A stretch of DNA of 64,000 nt from Ruminococcus sp. YRD2003 (GTDB lineage Bacteria > Bacillota > Clostridia > Oscillospirales > Ruminococcaceae): the NCBI GenBank assembly GCA_900109435.1, contig FNZT01000004.1, positions 38,585-102,584 of the forward strand, written 5' to 3'. The notes beneath the pieces were generated by a model, which worked only from the letters and a program-made list of their open reading frames with translations, searched no databases and was not told the origin of the DNA. The position numbers were made by a program, and so were the translations under genes. Each line of letters opens with the position of its first letter. Positions within the stretch are counted from its first letter, which is position 1. Positions 15,659 to 23,269 of this stretch are shown here, piece after piece.

Positions 15659-15928
15659 TTACTCGTCGTCCTCGTCGTCGAGGAGGTCATCGGCTGTGAT
15701 AACGTCCTTGCCGTCTTCTGCGCCCTTCATCTCGGCTGCGGGAGTGCTGTCGTCGGGCTTTTTCTTCTTTACGGCGTTCTTCATCTTTCTCCAGTAGATA
15801 CCGAGGACGGTACCGACTGTGATGACTACGCCTGCTACTATCTGTATTATGAGCGTTGTGGAGCTCGGGTCGAGGTATGCAAGTTTTGCTGCCGCAGATA
15901 CTGCGGTCATCATTATAATATTTTCCAT
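15659..15928 (-). CDS. Small single-pass membrane protein upstream of the YidC fusion
   Basis: An 89-residue protein with hydrophobic residues at about 3-17, a membrane helix at about 25-45 ('TLIIQIVAGVVITVGTVLGIYW'), a basic stop-transfer (RKMKNAVKKKK) and a very acidic C-terminus (LLDDEDDE). The 'YLDPSSTTLIIQIVAGVV' pattern recurs, from memory, in small proteins beside sulfatase/phosphoglycerol-transferase genes of clostridial surface-polymer loci. It is cotranscribed with the YidC-TagF fusion, so a partner role at the membrane is plausible but unproven. Confidence 0.65.
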   Translation of the reverse strand: MENIIMMTAVSAAAKLAYLDPSSTTLIIQIVAGVVITVGTVLGIYWRKMKNAVKKKKPDDSTPAAEMKGAEDGKDVITADDLLDDEDDE

Positions 15929-16131
15929 AGTTTCTCCTTTGTATTTCGTTGTATTCTGCTTATTGTCAAAAAACTGACAACTTATATTATACCACTGTTA
16001 ATAAAATATGTCAATCCTGATTTTTGCCCGAAATATCCCTTTTTATTCGGGCGATTATGTGGAAATCGCGAGCGCGGGCGGGACGGAAAACGCCGACTCC
16101 TGCAATTATGCGGAAGTCGGCGCTGTTTGCG

Positions 16132-17232
16132 TTATTCGGTCTCTGCGTCCTCGGAGGAGGGCTCTTCGCTGTCGGACGGGGCTGCTGCTTCGGTAGTATC
16201 GGCGGTCTCCTGTCCGAGCTCGGTCTTTTCGTCAAGGTGGACCGTAACGATGAAGCCGTCGGAATTATTTCCCGATATATCGTACTTACAGCCGCTCGGC
16301 ACGGGTACGTTGGTGGTCTCGTCGCCGTCCGAGGAGGGGGTGAAGAATATCTCGTAGCGGCTTCCGTCGTCGGCTGTGACTTGCAGATGCTCGCTCTCGT
16401 AATTGTACTTGTCGCGGAGAAGGTCGATGTACTCCTCGAGGCACAGGTCGTTCTTGGTCATATAGGTCGCATGGGGGACGCCCACGTAGCGGAAATGCCA
16501 CGGCTCGGAGCGTATCTGCGTTATCTTTTCCTTTTTCTCGGTATAGCGCACCACAAAGCCGTATTTATAGCAGTTCTCGTTTATCCATGCGAAATCGCCC
16601 TCTCCCTGATAGTCGAGGTCGGTCGTTTCGGTGAAGTCGAAGGCAAGCCCTGTTTCGTGCTCGCTGTGACCCGGGAGAGCTGCCCGCGGGAAGCCGTCTT
16701 CGTCGGTCTCGCCGTTGTATCTGTCGTATATCTCCTGCTGATACTGCTTCGAGCGGTATGAACCGTATATCTGGAGCGTATCATTGTTGTAGAGCTTGTA
16801 GAAGTCCTCCGTCAGCTTCACCATCGGCTCGTAGGCGGGACGGAGAATGGTGTAGGTATTCTCTGCGACAGTGAAGAAGTCTATGCCGCGCTCATTGTTC
16901 ATATCGGCGATGTTCACGAGGTCTTCTTCGCCCATGCCGAAATACTCGTGCTCGTTGTTTACGAGGACGAGGTCGCCGTAAAATTTGTCCTTTGTCGGGA
17001 CTTCGGCGTATGAGAATACCACCTTTTCTGCGTCGGGCAGGATATCCGCAGGCTCTTCCTGCTCTGCCTCCTCCGCAGCTTTTACATAGCTCGACGACGG
17101 GACTGTTTTCATATTGCTGTATGCGCTGTATACGTTATATCCGCCAGCGCCGAGAATGACCGCACATATCACGAGCTGGGTCAGGTTCTTGGCTCTGTTT
17201 ATGCTCTTTTCTTTGTTTATATCCTTTGGCAT
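16132..17232 (-). CDS. M15 family D,D-carboxypeptidase (VanY-like)
   Basis: A 366-residue exported protein: N-terminal membrane anchor at about residues 18-37 ('LTQLVICAVILGAGGYNVYS'), spacer, then a VanY/M15B zinc-peptidase domain with 'YGSYRSKQYQQEIYD', 'ALPGHSEHETGLAFDFT' (His and Asp zinc ligands) and 'EPWHFRYVG' (catalytic Glu-Pro-Trp-His). It trims the terminal D-Ala of peptidoglycan stem peptides outside the cell. The C-terminus has an extra beta-rich part and an acidic Ser/Glu tail. The ATG at 17232 is chosen because GGAG sits 9 bases upstream; two ATGs 15 and 63 bases further up lack a site. No vancomycin-resistance genes are adjacent, so it is probably a housekeeping enzyme. Confidence 0.9.
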   Translation of the reverse strand: MPKDINKEKSINRAKNLTQLVICAVILGAGGYNVYSAYSNMKTVPSSSYVKAAEEAEQEEPADILPDAEKVVFSYAEVPTKDKFYGDLVLVNNEHEYFGMGEEDLVNIADMNNERGIDFFTVAENTYTILRPAYEPMVKLTEDFYKLYNNDTLQIYGSYRSKQYQQEIYDRYNGETDEDGFPRAALPGHSEHETGLAFDFTETTDLDYQGEGDFAWINENCYKYGFVVRYTEKKEKITQIRSEPWHFRYVGVPHATYMTKNDLCLEEYIDLLRDKYNYESEHLQVTADDGSRYEIFFTPSSDGDETTNVPVPSGCKYDISGNNSDGFIVTVHLDEKTELGQETADTTEAAAPSDSEEPSSEDAETE

Positions 17233-17553
17233 CAGCGTCATCTCCATTCTGCCGAAAACACGGCTGTCTGTTCCTTTTTTGCGGAAGCTCCGCACTACAC
17301 AGGATATATTATATCACACTTCTGCGAAAAAAACAGCTTTTTGCGGTCAAATTTGTATCAGTGACAAATATCGGTTTGTGTTTTTACAAACAAACAGTGC
17401 ATTTTGCACATTGTGAGGCGTGGAAAAGAACGTGAGATTCGGTGTTTTTGTATAAAATTGACAAAATATACTATTTGTCATTGTTACCCACGTTATTTTG
17501 TACAAATGAACAGGGGGCGAATCTGCTGTAATTCACAATCTTTCGTGAAACGC
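17233..17553. other. Divergent intergenic region, no gene seen
   Basis: An AT-rich stretch between the minus-strand VanY-like gene and the plus-strand zinc-ribbon gene. Short frames here lack ribosome binding sites. It should hold the VanY-like gene promoter, but I could not choose a convincing box pair. Confidence 0.5.
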
Positions 17554-17582
17554 TTGCATATGCCGCACTTTGATGATATAAT
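17554..17582 (+). promoter_or_regulatory. Promoter of the zinc-ribbon/repeat protein gene
   Basis: TTGCAT (17554-17559) and TATAAT (17577-17582), spacer 17 bp, about 100 bp upstream of the ATG at 17686. Confidence 0.7.
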
Positions 17583-17685
17583 AAAATCGTATAGAATGCG
17601 CTTATGTGCAGTTCGCTTGACCTCTTTCGGCATCGTGCGACCGCATCTTCAGCCTCCATTCCATTTTTAGTGAAGGAGTGATTTC

Positions 17686-19245
17686 ATGATATGTCCGTCA
17701 TGCGGAACAAACAATGAGAAGGGTTTCAAGTTCTGCGTAAAATGCGGCAGCAATCTTGAAAACCCTCAGGAAGTCAATTATGAACAGGTGGATATGGGCG
17801 GCTATCACACGGAGGAGGAGTTCAACTCCGCGAGCAAGGGCTTTACCGTCGGTAACGGTACATTCACGATAAACGACCGCACTTCGGCTTCCTCCGCTTC
17901 TGACATTTACACAGCCGATGAGCTGAATGACTCGGACGAGGAGTTCGACTTCAGTATGTACGACGAGCCCTTTATCCCAAGACTCGATTCAGACAGGCTC
18001 AATCTGCCGCAGACAGGCAGCGAGCCCTTACAGCCTCAGCAGGGCGTGCCTCAGCAGCAGCCTGTGATGGGCGGTCTGCCGAATCAGCCCGCTATGGGCG
18101 GTATCCCGCAGCCGCAGGGCGCTCCTATGGGCGCGAACCCGTATATGAACCAGCAGCAGATGATGTACAGTCAGCCGCAGATTATCGGCTATGACCCCAA
18201 CGGTATGCCCGTTTACAGCCAGCCGCAGCCTATGATGTACGCTCAGCCGCAGATTATCGGCTATGACCAGAACGGTATGCCCGTCTATGCTCAGGCTCCG
18301 CCTATCATTTACGGTCAGCCGCAGATCATCGGCTACGACCCCAACGGTATGCCCGTTTACAGCCAGCCGCAGCCTATGATGTACGCTCAGCCGCAGATAA
18401 TCGGCTATGACCAGAACGGTATGCCTGTCTATGCTCAGGCTCCGCCTATGACAGCTCCCGAGCCGCAGCCTCAGCAGGGTGCGCCGCAGGGTATGCAGAC
18501 TATGCAGGGGATGCCCGCGATGCCGCAGCAGCCTATGCAGGGGATGCCTGCGATGCCCGCTATGCCTTCTATGCCGCAGCAGGGCGCTAACAGTATGTAC
18601 GGTATGCCCGCGCTCCCAAAAGCTCCTCAGAAACAGGAGCAGGAGGAACTCGTCGATGTATCGGAGGATTTCTGGAAGTTCTTCGACGGCGGTGCCGCTA
18701 CCAAGCATAAGGAGAGCGACCCCGAGGACTTCTTCGGTAAGTCTCACGGCGGTATGGGCGACCTCGGCAGCCTTCGGCACAACGATAAGAAAAAGACCAG
18801 CTATATGAACGATACCCCCATCGTTGACGCGAATAAGCTCGCCCATAACGACGCGGATAAGTTCAACAGATTCTATATGCGGCAGACCGATACCGTCAAC
18901 GCTGACGACCTCGCCGCAAACGAACACGTTAAAACTCAGGACCGTATGGGTGTGACCCGTCAGGTCGACGCGGGTATGCTCTCGGAAAAGCTTACAGGCA
19001 AGTCGCGCATCACTATGTATACAGCAGGTGAAGCCAATCCCGATTCGCTCGAGGCTTATGTCCCCGAGCACAAGGCCTCCATGATGGACGGCGACCTGCA
19101 CGCGGTAGAGGCTCTTCCGAAAAAGAAGAACCCATATGAGAGCGAGCTTGACAAGATCGAGCTCCCTGAGTATATGCAGGCTAAGAAGACTGTGCGTGAG
19201 GAGACGATAGAAATACCGTCGATACCGCAGGTCGGAATAGATTAA
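17686..19245 (+). CDS. Zinc-ribbon protein with GYDPNGMPVY tandem repeats
   Basis: A 519-residue protein of unknown function. Residues 1-25 form a zinc ribbon (C3, C6, C17, C20: 'CPSCGTNNEKGFKFCVKCG'). Next come an acidic region, a Pro/Gln/Met-rich segment with four 24-residue repeats ('QPQIIGYD(P/Q)NGMPVY' plus a QPQP or QAPP tail) at about residues 163-258, a 'GMPAMP' stretch, and a charged C-terminal region ('DVSEDFWKFFDGG', 'YMNDTPIVDANKL', 'ESELDKIELPEYMQAKKTV'). There is no membrane helix, so it is probably cytosolic. The ribbon has the same Cys spacing as the protein at 20214. It may be a scaffold. GAAGGAGTG precedes the ATG; mscL follows 28 bp later. Confidence 0.75.
   Translation: MICPSCGTNNEKGFKFCVKCGSNLENPQEVNYEQVDMGGYHTEEEFNSASKGFTVGNGTFTINDRTSASSASDIYTADELNDSDEEFDFSMYDEPFIPRLDSDRLNLPQTGSEPLQPQQGVPQQQPVMGGLPNQPAMGGIPQPQGAPMGANPYMNQQQMMYSQPQIIGYDPNGMPVYSQPQPMMYAQPQIIGYDQNGMPVYAQAPPIIYGQPQIIGYDPNGMPVYSQPQPMMYAQPQIIGYDQNGMPVYAQAPPMTAPEPQPQQGAPQGMQTMQGMPAMPQQPMQGMPAMPAMPSMPQQGANSMYGMPALPKAPQKQEQEELVDVSEDFWKFFDGGAATKHKESDPEDFFGKSHGGMGDLGSLRHNDKKKTSYMNDTPIVDANKLAHNDADKFNRFYMRQTDTVNADDLAANEHVKTQDRMGVTRQVDAGMLSEKLTGKSRITMYTAGEANPDSLEAYVPEHKASMMDGDLHAVEALPKKKNPYESELDKIELPEYMQAKKTVREETIEIPSIPQVGID
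18172..18459 (+). repeat. Four 72-bp coding tandem repeats (two 144-bp compound units)
   Basis: Units begin with CAGCCGCAGAT(T/C/A)ATCGGCTA and alternate between a GYDPNG...SQPQP form and a GYDQNG...AQAPP form. The 144-bp pairs are nearly identical, showing recent duplication inside the zinc-ribbon gene. Confidence 0.85.
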
Positions 19246-19272
19246 TTTTTATTTATAAAGGAGATCTGAAAA

Positions 19273-19707
19273 GTGAAGAAGTTTATTCAGGAATTTAAGG
19301 AATTCGCACTCAAAGGCAATGTTATGGACATGGCTGTCGGCGTCATCATCGGTGCCGCTTTCGGTAACATCGTTACCGCCCTCACCGACGATTTCATCAA
19401 CCCTCTCATCGCTTCTATCGGCGGCGCTGAGATAGCGGGCAAGATCAAGCTCCCGTGGGTGGACTATGCAGGACTCGACTCCGAAGCCGTTACTGCGCTC
19501 TGCCTCAACTACGGCCACTTCATTACAACTATCATCAACTTCCTTATCATGGCGTTCTGCATTTTCCTCATGGTTAAGGCTGTTAACAAGATCATGAGCA
19601 TCGGCAAGAAGAAAGAGGCTGAAAAGCCCGCTGAGCCGCCCAAGGAAGAGGTGCTTCTCACTGAGATAAGAGACCTCCTCAAGGAGCAGAACAAGAAGGC
19701 TAAGTAA
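19273..19707 (+). CDS. mscL: Large-conductance mechanosensitive channel
   Basis: A 144-residue MscL: N-terminal amphipathic helix ('KKFIQEFKEFALKGN'), pore-lining TM1 ('VMDMAVGVIIGAAFGNIVTALTDD'), an extracellular loop, TM2 at about 80-102 ('HFITTIINFLIMAFCIFLMV') and a charged C-terminal helix ('LTEIRDLLKEQNKK'). It opens under membrane tension to release solutes on hypo-osmotic shock. The start codon is GTG after AAAGGAGAT. The gene lies 28 bp after the zinc-ribbon gene and has its own terminator. Confidence 0.96.
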   Translation: MKKFIQEFKEFALKGNVMDMAVGVIIGAAFGNIVTALTDDFINPLIASIGGAEIAGKIKLPWVDYAGLDSEAVTALCLNYGHFITTIINFLIMAFCIFLMVKAVNKIMSIGKKKEAEKPAEPPKEEVLLTEIRDLLKEQNKKAK

Positions 19708-19726
19708 GTTACATATTTCCGATAAT

Positions 19727-19757
19727 AAGGCTGTTATCTCCGGATAGCAGCCTTTTT
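19727..19757 (+). terminator. Rho-independent terminator after mscL
   Basis: AAGGCTGTTATC-tcc-GGATAGCAGCCT with one mismatch, followed by TTTTT. Confidence 0.88.
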
Positions 19758-19788
19758 GCGCAGATCCGCTTTTTCGAGCTTTTTTCTG

Positions 19789-19817
19789 TTGACAAGTTAA
19801 TTGTTCTACTGTATAAT
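19789..19817 (+). promoter_or_regulatory. Promoter reading into the GC-rich repeat and the 20214 gene
   Basis: Consensus TTGACA (19789-19794) and TATAAT (19812-19817), spacer 17 bp. The first gene downstream starts at 20214, so the transcript would have a leader of about 390 bases made almost entirely of the repeat at 19854-20163. Confidence 0.8.
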
Positions 19818-19853
19818 TAATGTGTGATTACTCAGGCAAATGATTGGGAAGTG

Positions 19854-20163
19854 TTTCGTCGGGCTGCGCCGAGGCGAATTGTGCGGAGCGGTCGGCAGGC
19901 ATTGCTTCGCTCGCCTGCCTGCTTCTCAAGGGGGACGCTGTCCCGCTCGGCGGGGGTGAATCCCGCTTCGTGGGGGATATTTGTTTTATAGTATCGGTAA
20001 ATGATTCGTCGGGCTGCGCCGAGGCGAAAATGTGCGGGGCGGTCGGCAGGCATTGCTTCGCTCGCCTGCCTGCTTCTCAGGGGGACGCTGTCCCCCTCGG
20101 ATCACCCCCTGCCGGGGTGAGAGCCTCACCCCGAACCCCCGCGATCTCCGCTTCGCGGTTTTT
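19854..20163 (+). repeat. GC-rich hairpin repeat, tandem pair A/B
   Basis: Two head-to-tail copies (about 19854-19985 and 20004-20163) each begin TTCGTCGGGCTGCGCCGAGG. They contain the hairpins GGCAGGC-attgcttcgctc-GCCTGCC and GGGGGACG-ct-GTCCC(C/G); copy B ends with TCACCCC and CGCTTCGCGG stems. Copy A is shortened at its 3' side. The same unit is paired again at 22715-23055. It lies much richer in GC than the flanking promoters. Confidence 0.85.
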
Positions 20164-20213
20164 TAGTGTTTATTTGCCACATTTTTTTAATTGCATACAA
20201 GGAGGTACATAAT

Positions 20214-21782
20214 ATGAAATGTTTATCCTGCGGATTCGAGCTCGATGATGACGCTGTCTATTGCAGTCAGTGCGGAAAAAAGATAGAGCTTCCCGCTGAA
20301 ACGCTCACTGAGGACATAAAGTCCGCTGACAATGCTGTATCCGATGTTAAGGAGGAGGCTGTTGAGACTGTCTCTGCGCCTGTTGAAGCCGTGGAAATGG
20401 CTGCCGACAAGGCGGAGGATATAGTCTCGGAGGTGACGGATGCCGCTGACGAAAAGCCCCTCTCCGATACCGTTTTCGCCGATACGAACGACACAGTTGC
20501 TGCCATAGATGAGGCTCTCGAGGCGCTCAGCTCGCAGGCCGAGACTCTCCCCGAGGCTGCTGCCGAGGAAATAAGCGACACCGCCGATGCCCTCGCCGAC
20601 GATATCAAGAACAAGGCAGAGGAGTCTGCCGATAAAATCGAGGAGAGTATAGAGGCGGAGATTGCTCCCGAGCCTGCCGCTCCCGAGATAAAGCCTCTGA
20701 AAAAACGCGAAAATCCGCCTGTTGAGGCTCCCGCTGATACTGCTGCTCCGCTCTGTGTTCAGAATCAAACAGACGGCACCGCTCCGCAGCAGCCATATTC
20801 TCAGCAGCTGTATGCTCCCTATAATGAGCAGTATGATGCTCCTGTACAGGAGGAGGCAGAGGCTCCCGCTAAGGTGGGCGCGCTCAGGATCTCCTTCGCG
20901 GGCTTTATCGCAATTGTGACCATTATCTTTCTCATCCTCGTGAGCTTGCTGTTTTGTTTGAGGATAGGCTGTTCGGGCAGGGTGCTCGAAAACCGAACAA
21001 AGCATATGAATATCAATACCGTCCTCGACGCTGACCTCGGCAAGCGCTCGCTCTCCGACGCAATTTACAACGAGGTCGGTTTCAGCGACGCCTCGCAGGG
21101 GGAGGTCAGCAAGGCTGATTTCAGAGCTTACCTCGCTAAGACCGATCTCCTCGAATATACGGGCGGTTTCGTCAGAGACTACGCCGATTACTTCATCGAG
21201 GGCGAGATAGGCGACCCCTCCGTGAATGCTAACGATATGGCCGATTTCTTCGTTCAGAACGACGACGTTGCTAAGGAATGCTTCGATCACGAGCTCAGGA
21301 CAGCCGACTATAACAGGATACGAACAAGACTCGAGCTGAAAGACACTGCCGACAACTTCTCTATCGAAAAATGGAGCAGAAAAGTGCATTTCGACCTTGC
21401 GAACCTCAGCTTTGTTTTTTCGTACGTCACACTCGGCATCCTACTCGGTCTCGTTATCGTGCTCCTCGTTTGGATAGCCGTTATCGTTGACGGCAAGGGC
21501 AAGCATATCGTCGGTATGTACGGCAGCATCTTCTCGTGCAGCGGCGGTATCGTCTTCGTTGTCGGTCTTGCGGCTGCTGCGGGTACCTCTATCGCTCATA
21601 TCGCTACGGGCTGGTTCATCTTCTACCTTTGCGCTTCGCTTCTCCTCCCGTTCGGTGCTTTGGCTCTCGGTATCGGCGCGGTCGAGCTCGTCATCGGTTT
21701 CGTCTTCAAACGCATCAGACGCGGCATCAAAAACTCCGATAAGAGAAACAAAGCCGTCGAAAAAGCCCTCCTGGGCGTGTGA
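20214..21782 (+). CDS. Zinc-ribbon membrane protein with long acidic region
   Basis: A 522-residue protein: an N-terminal zinc ribbon (C3, C6, C17, C20; 'CLSCGFELDDDAVYCSQCG'), a long Ala/Glu/Asp-rich disordered region to about residue 215, a membrane helix at about 225-250 ('FAGFIAIVTIIFLILVSLLF'), an extracellular domain of about 150 residues ('VSKADFRAYLAKTDLLEYT', 'FVQNDDVAKECFDHEL'), and three C-terminal helices. The start at 20214 follows a perfect AAGGAGG; an upstream in-frame ATG at 20166 lacks one. It shares the ribbon spacing of the 17686 protein. The function is not recognised; the plan suggests a membrane sensor or scaffold with a cytosolic ribbon. Confidence 0.72.
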   Translation: MKCLSCGFELDDDAVYCSQCGKKIELPAETLTEDIKSADNAVSDVKEEAVETVSAPVEAVEMAADKAEDIVSEVTDAADEKPLSDTVFADTNDTVAAIDEALEALSSQAETLPEAAAEEISDTADALADDIKNKAEESADKIEESIEAEIAPEPAAPEIKPLKKRENPPVEAPADTAAPLCVQNQTDGTAPQQPYSQQLYAPYNEQYDAPVQEEAEAPAKVGALRISFAGFIAIVTIIFLILVSLLFCLRIGCSGRVLENRTKHMNINTVLDADLGKRSLSDAIYNEVGFSDASQGEVSKADFRAYLAKTDLLEYTGGFVRDYADYFIEGEIGDPSVNANDMADFFVQNDDVAKECFDHELRTADYNRIRTRLELKDTADNFSIEKWSRKVHFDLANLSFVFSYVTLGILLGLVIVLLVWIAVIVDGKGKHIVGMYGSIFSCSGGIVFVVGLAAAAGTSIAHIATGWFIFYLCASLLLPFGALALGIGAVELVIGFVFKRIRRGIKNSDKRNKAVEKALLGV

Positions 21783-21904
21783 TGCATAATCGCTGCGGCA
21801 AGCGCTTTCATGGTGCGGATGCTCTTCGGGGCGCTTATCCGTGTGCTTCCCTTGGCGGTATCTCGGCTGAGAAAAATAAAACTCAAAATTTGTCCCCGCG
21901 CCTC

Positions 21905-21933
21905 TTGCTATTTTCATAATTATATGTTATAAT
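21905..21933 (+). promoter_or_regulatory. Promoter of pssA
   Basis: TTGCTA (21905-21910) and TATAAT (21928-21933), 17-bp spacer, 65 bp upstream of the ATG. Confidence 0.7.
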
Positions 21934-21997
21934 AGTATTCATGTTAGCACTCCGCTTTATACGGAACGGATAAATTTTACCACCAGAGGATGGAATA

Positions 21998-22639
21998 ATG
22001 ATAGGTTTTTATAACTATACGGTCATTCTGACGTATCTCAGCCTCGTTTCCTCTATCATCGGCATCATGCTCGCGTGCGGACTATGCGGCGGAGAACCGC
22101 GTCCTACATACGCCATCATCTGCCTCATGATATCGGGACTCTGCGATATGTTCGACGGCAAGATAGCTCGTACCAAGAAAGACCGTACCGACGACGAAAA
22201 AAAATTCGGCATACAGATAGATTCGCTCTGCGACGCGATATGCTTCGGCGTACTGCCCGCGGTGATAGGTTATTCGGTCGGGCTGGACGGCTGGGCCGAT
22301 GTGCCTGTACTCGCTCTTTTCCCGCTGTGTGCCGTCATCAGGCTCGCTTACTTCAACGTTACCGAGGAGTCACGCCAGAAAAAGACTGCGGATGTCCGCA
22401 AGGTGTACGAGGGGCTGCCCGTGACGAGCGTTTCGCTCATACTGCCGCTGCTCTACAGCTTCCATAAGGATATCGGCGACTGCTTCCCCGCTGTGTACGG
22501 AGGCGCGATGCTGCTCATTGCTATCGCTTTCATCACGCGCGTGAAGGTCAAGAAGCCGAGCATGAAAACAATGTTCGTTTTCATCGGTATTGGTGTGCTC
22601 GAATTCATCTGGCTGATGTACAAAACTAAGACTAAATGA
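21998..22639 (+). CDS. pssA: CDP-diacylglycerol-serine O-phosphatidyltransferase
   Basis: A 213-residue membrane enzyme with the CDP-alcohol phosphatidyltransferase signature D-x2-DG-x2-AR...G-x3-D-x3-D, seen as 'CDMFDGKIARTK...FGIQIDSLCDAICFG'. 'YEGLPVT' further on matches bacterial PssA rather than PgsA. Six or so membrane helices are visible. It makes phosphatidylserine from CDP-diacylglycerol and serine. No psd decarboxylase gene follows; a terminator closes the unit, so it is monocistronic. PssA is favoured by motif and size, but a related phosphatidyltransferase is possible. Confidence 0.85.
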   Translation: MIGFYNYTVILTYLSLVSSIIGIMLACGLCGGEPRPTYAIICLMISGLCDMFDGKIARTKKDRTDDEKKFGIQIDSLCDAICFGVLPAVIGYSVGLDGWADVPVLALFPLCAVIRLAYFNVTEESRQKKTADVRKVYEGLPVTSVSLILPLLYSFHKDIGDCFPAVYGGAMLLIAIAFITRVKVKKPSMKTMFVFIGIGVLEFIWLMYKTKTK

Positions 22640-22645
22640 CCAAAA

Positions 22646-22669
22646 ACGGGCGTTATCGCCCGTTTTTTT
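22646..22669 (+). terminator. Rho-independent terminator after pssA
   Basis: ACGGGCG-ttat-CGCCCGT with a run of seven T. Confidence 0.92.
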
Positions 22670-22714
22670 GTTTGCGCTTAGCGGGGGGATATTTATTGTA
22701 TAGTAGCGGCAGAT

Positions 22715-23055
22715 GTTTCGTCGGCTGCGCCGAGGCTTAGATGTACGGAGCGGTCGGCAGGCTTTGCTTCGCTCGCCTGCCTGCTTCTCAAGGGGGACGC
22801 CGTCCCCCTCGGGTCACCCCCTGCCGTGGTGAGAGCCTCACCCCGAACCCCCGCGATCTCCGCTTCGTGGTTTTTTGATATTTAGTATCGGTGGATGCTT
22901 TGTCGGCTGCGCCGAGGCTTAGATGTACGGAGCGGTCGGCAGGCATTGCTTCGCTCGCCTGCCTGCTTCTCAGGGGGACGCCGTCCCCCTCGGGTCACCC
23001 CCTGTCGGGGTGAGAGCCTCACCCCGAACCCCTGCGGATTCCGCTTCGCGGTTTA
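22715..23055 (+). repeat. GC-rich hairpin repeat, tandem pair C/D
   Basis: Two head-to-tail copies (about 22715-22877 and 22898-23055) of the unit at 19854-20163, nearly identical to each other and starting TTTCGTCGGCTGCGCCGAGG or close to it. Each ends with CGCTTCG(C/T)GG before a short T-run. No gene is seen inside; short frames across the repeats are artefacts of the repeat sequence. Confidence 0.85.
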
Positions 23056-23160
23056 GTGTGTCGTTAAATCACCGAGATTTAAGTCACGCGATTAGTGAAA
23101 GTCCATAAAATTTATCACGTTAATTCTACGTATTGACGTATACAAATTGCACAAATATCA

Positions 23161-23189
23161 TTGACTTGATTTTGGCATTGTGTTAGAAT
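23161..23189 (+). promoter_or_regulatory. Promoter of the cellulase gene
   Basis: TTGACT (23161-23166) and TAGAAT (23184-23189), spacer 17 bp, giving a leader of about 75 bases with AAGGAGG before the ATG at 23270. Confidence 0.65.
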
Positions 23190-23269
23190 AGCATTAGAGC
23201 AGTGTGTGCAGACACTGTAATCAGAAGATTTTTCCACACACCATATTCTTATAAGGAGGTAGATCTACG

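Noticed and set aside
16132..17232. Vancomycin resistance cluster (vanY)
   Set aside because: No vanH, vanA/B-type ligase, vanX or vanRS genes are nearby; M15 carboxypeptidases are common housekeeping enzymes.
18172..18459. Regular 72-bp repeats as a possible CRISPR array
   Set aside because: There are no unique spacers, the units are contiguous and in frame, and they encode a Pro/Gln-rich protein repeat.
19844..20212. Open frames across the GC-rich repeats
   Set aside because: The frames have no binding sites, occur in several phases and follow hairpins of a dispersed non-coding repeat.
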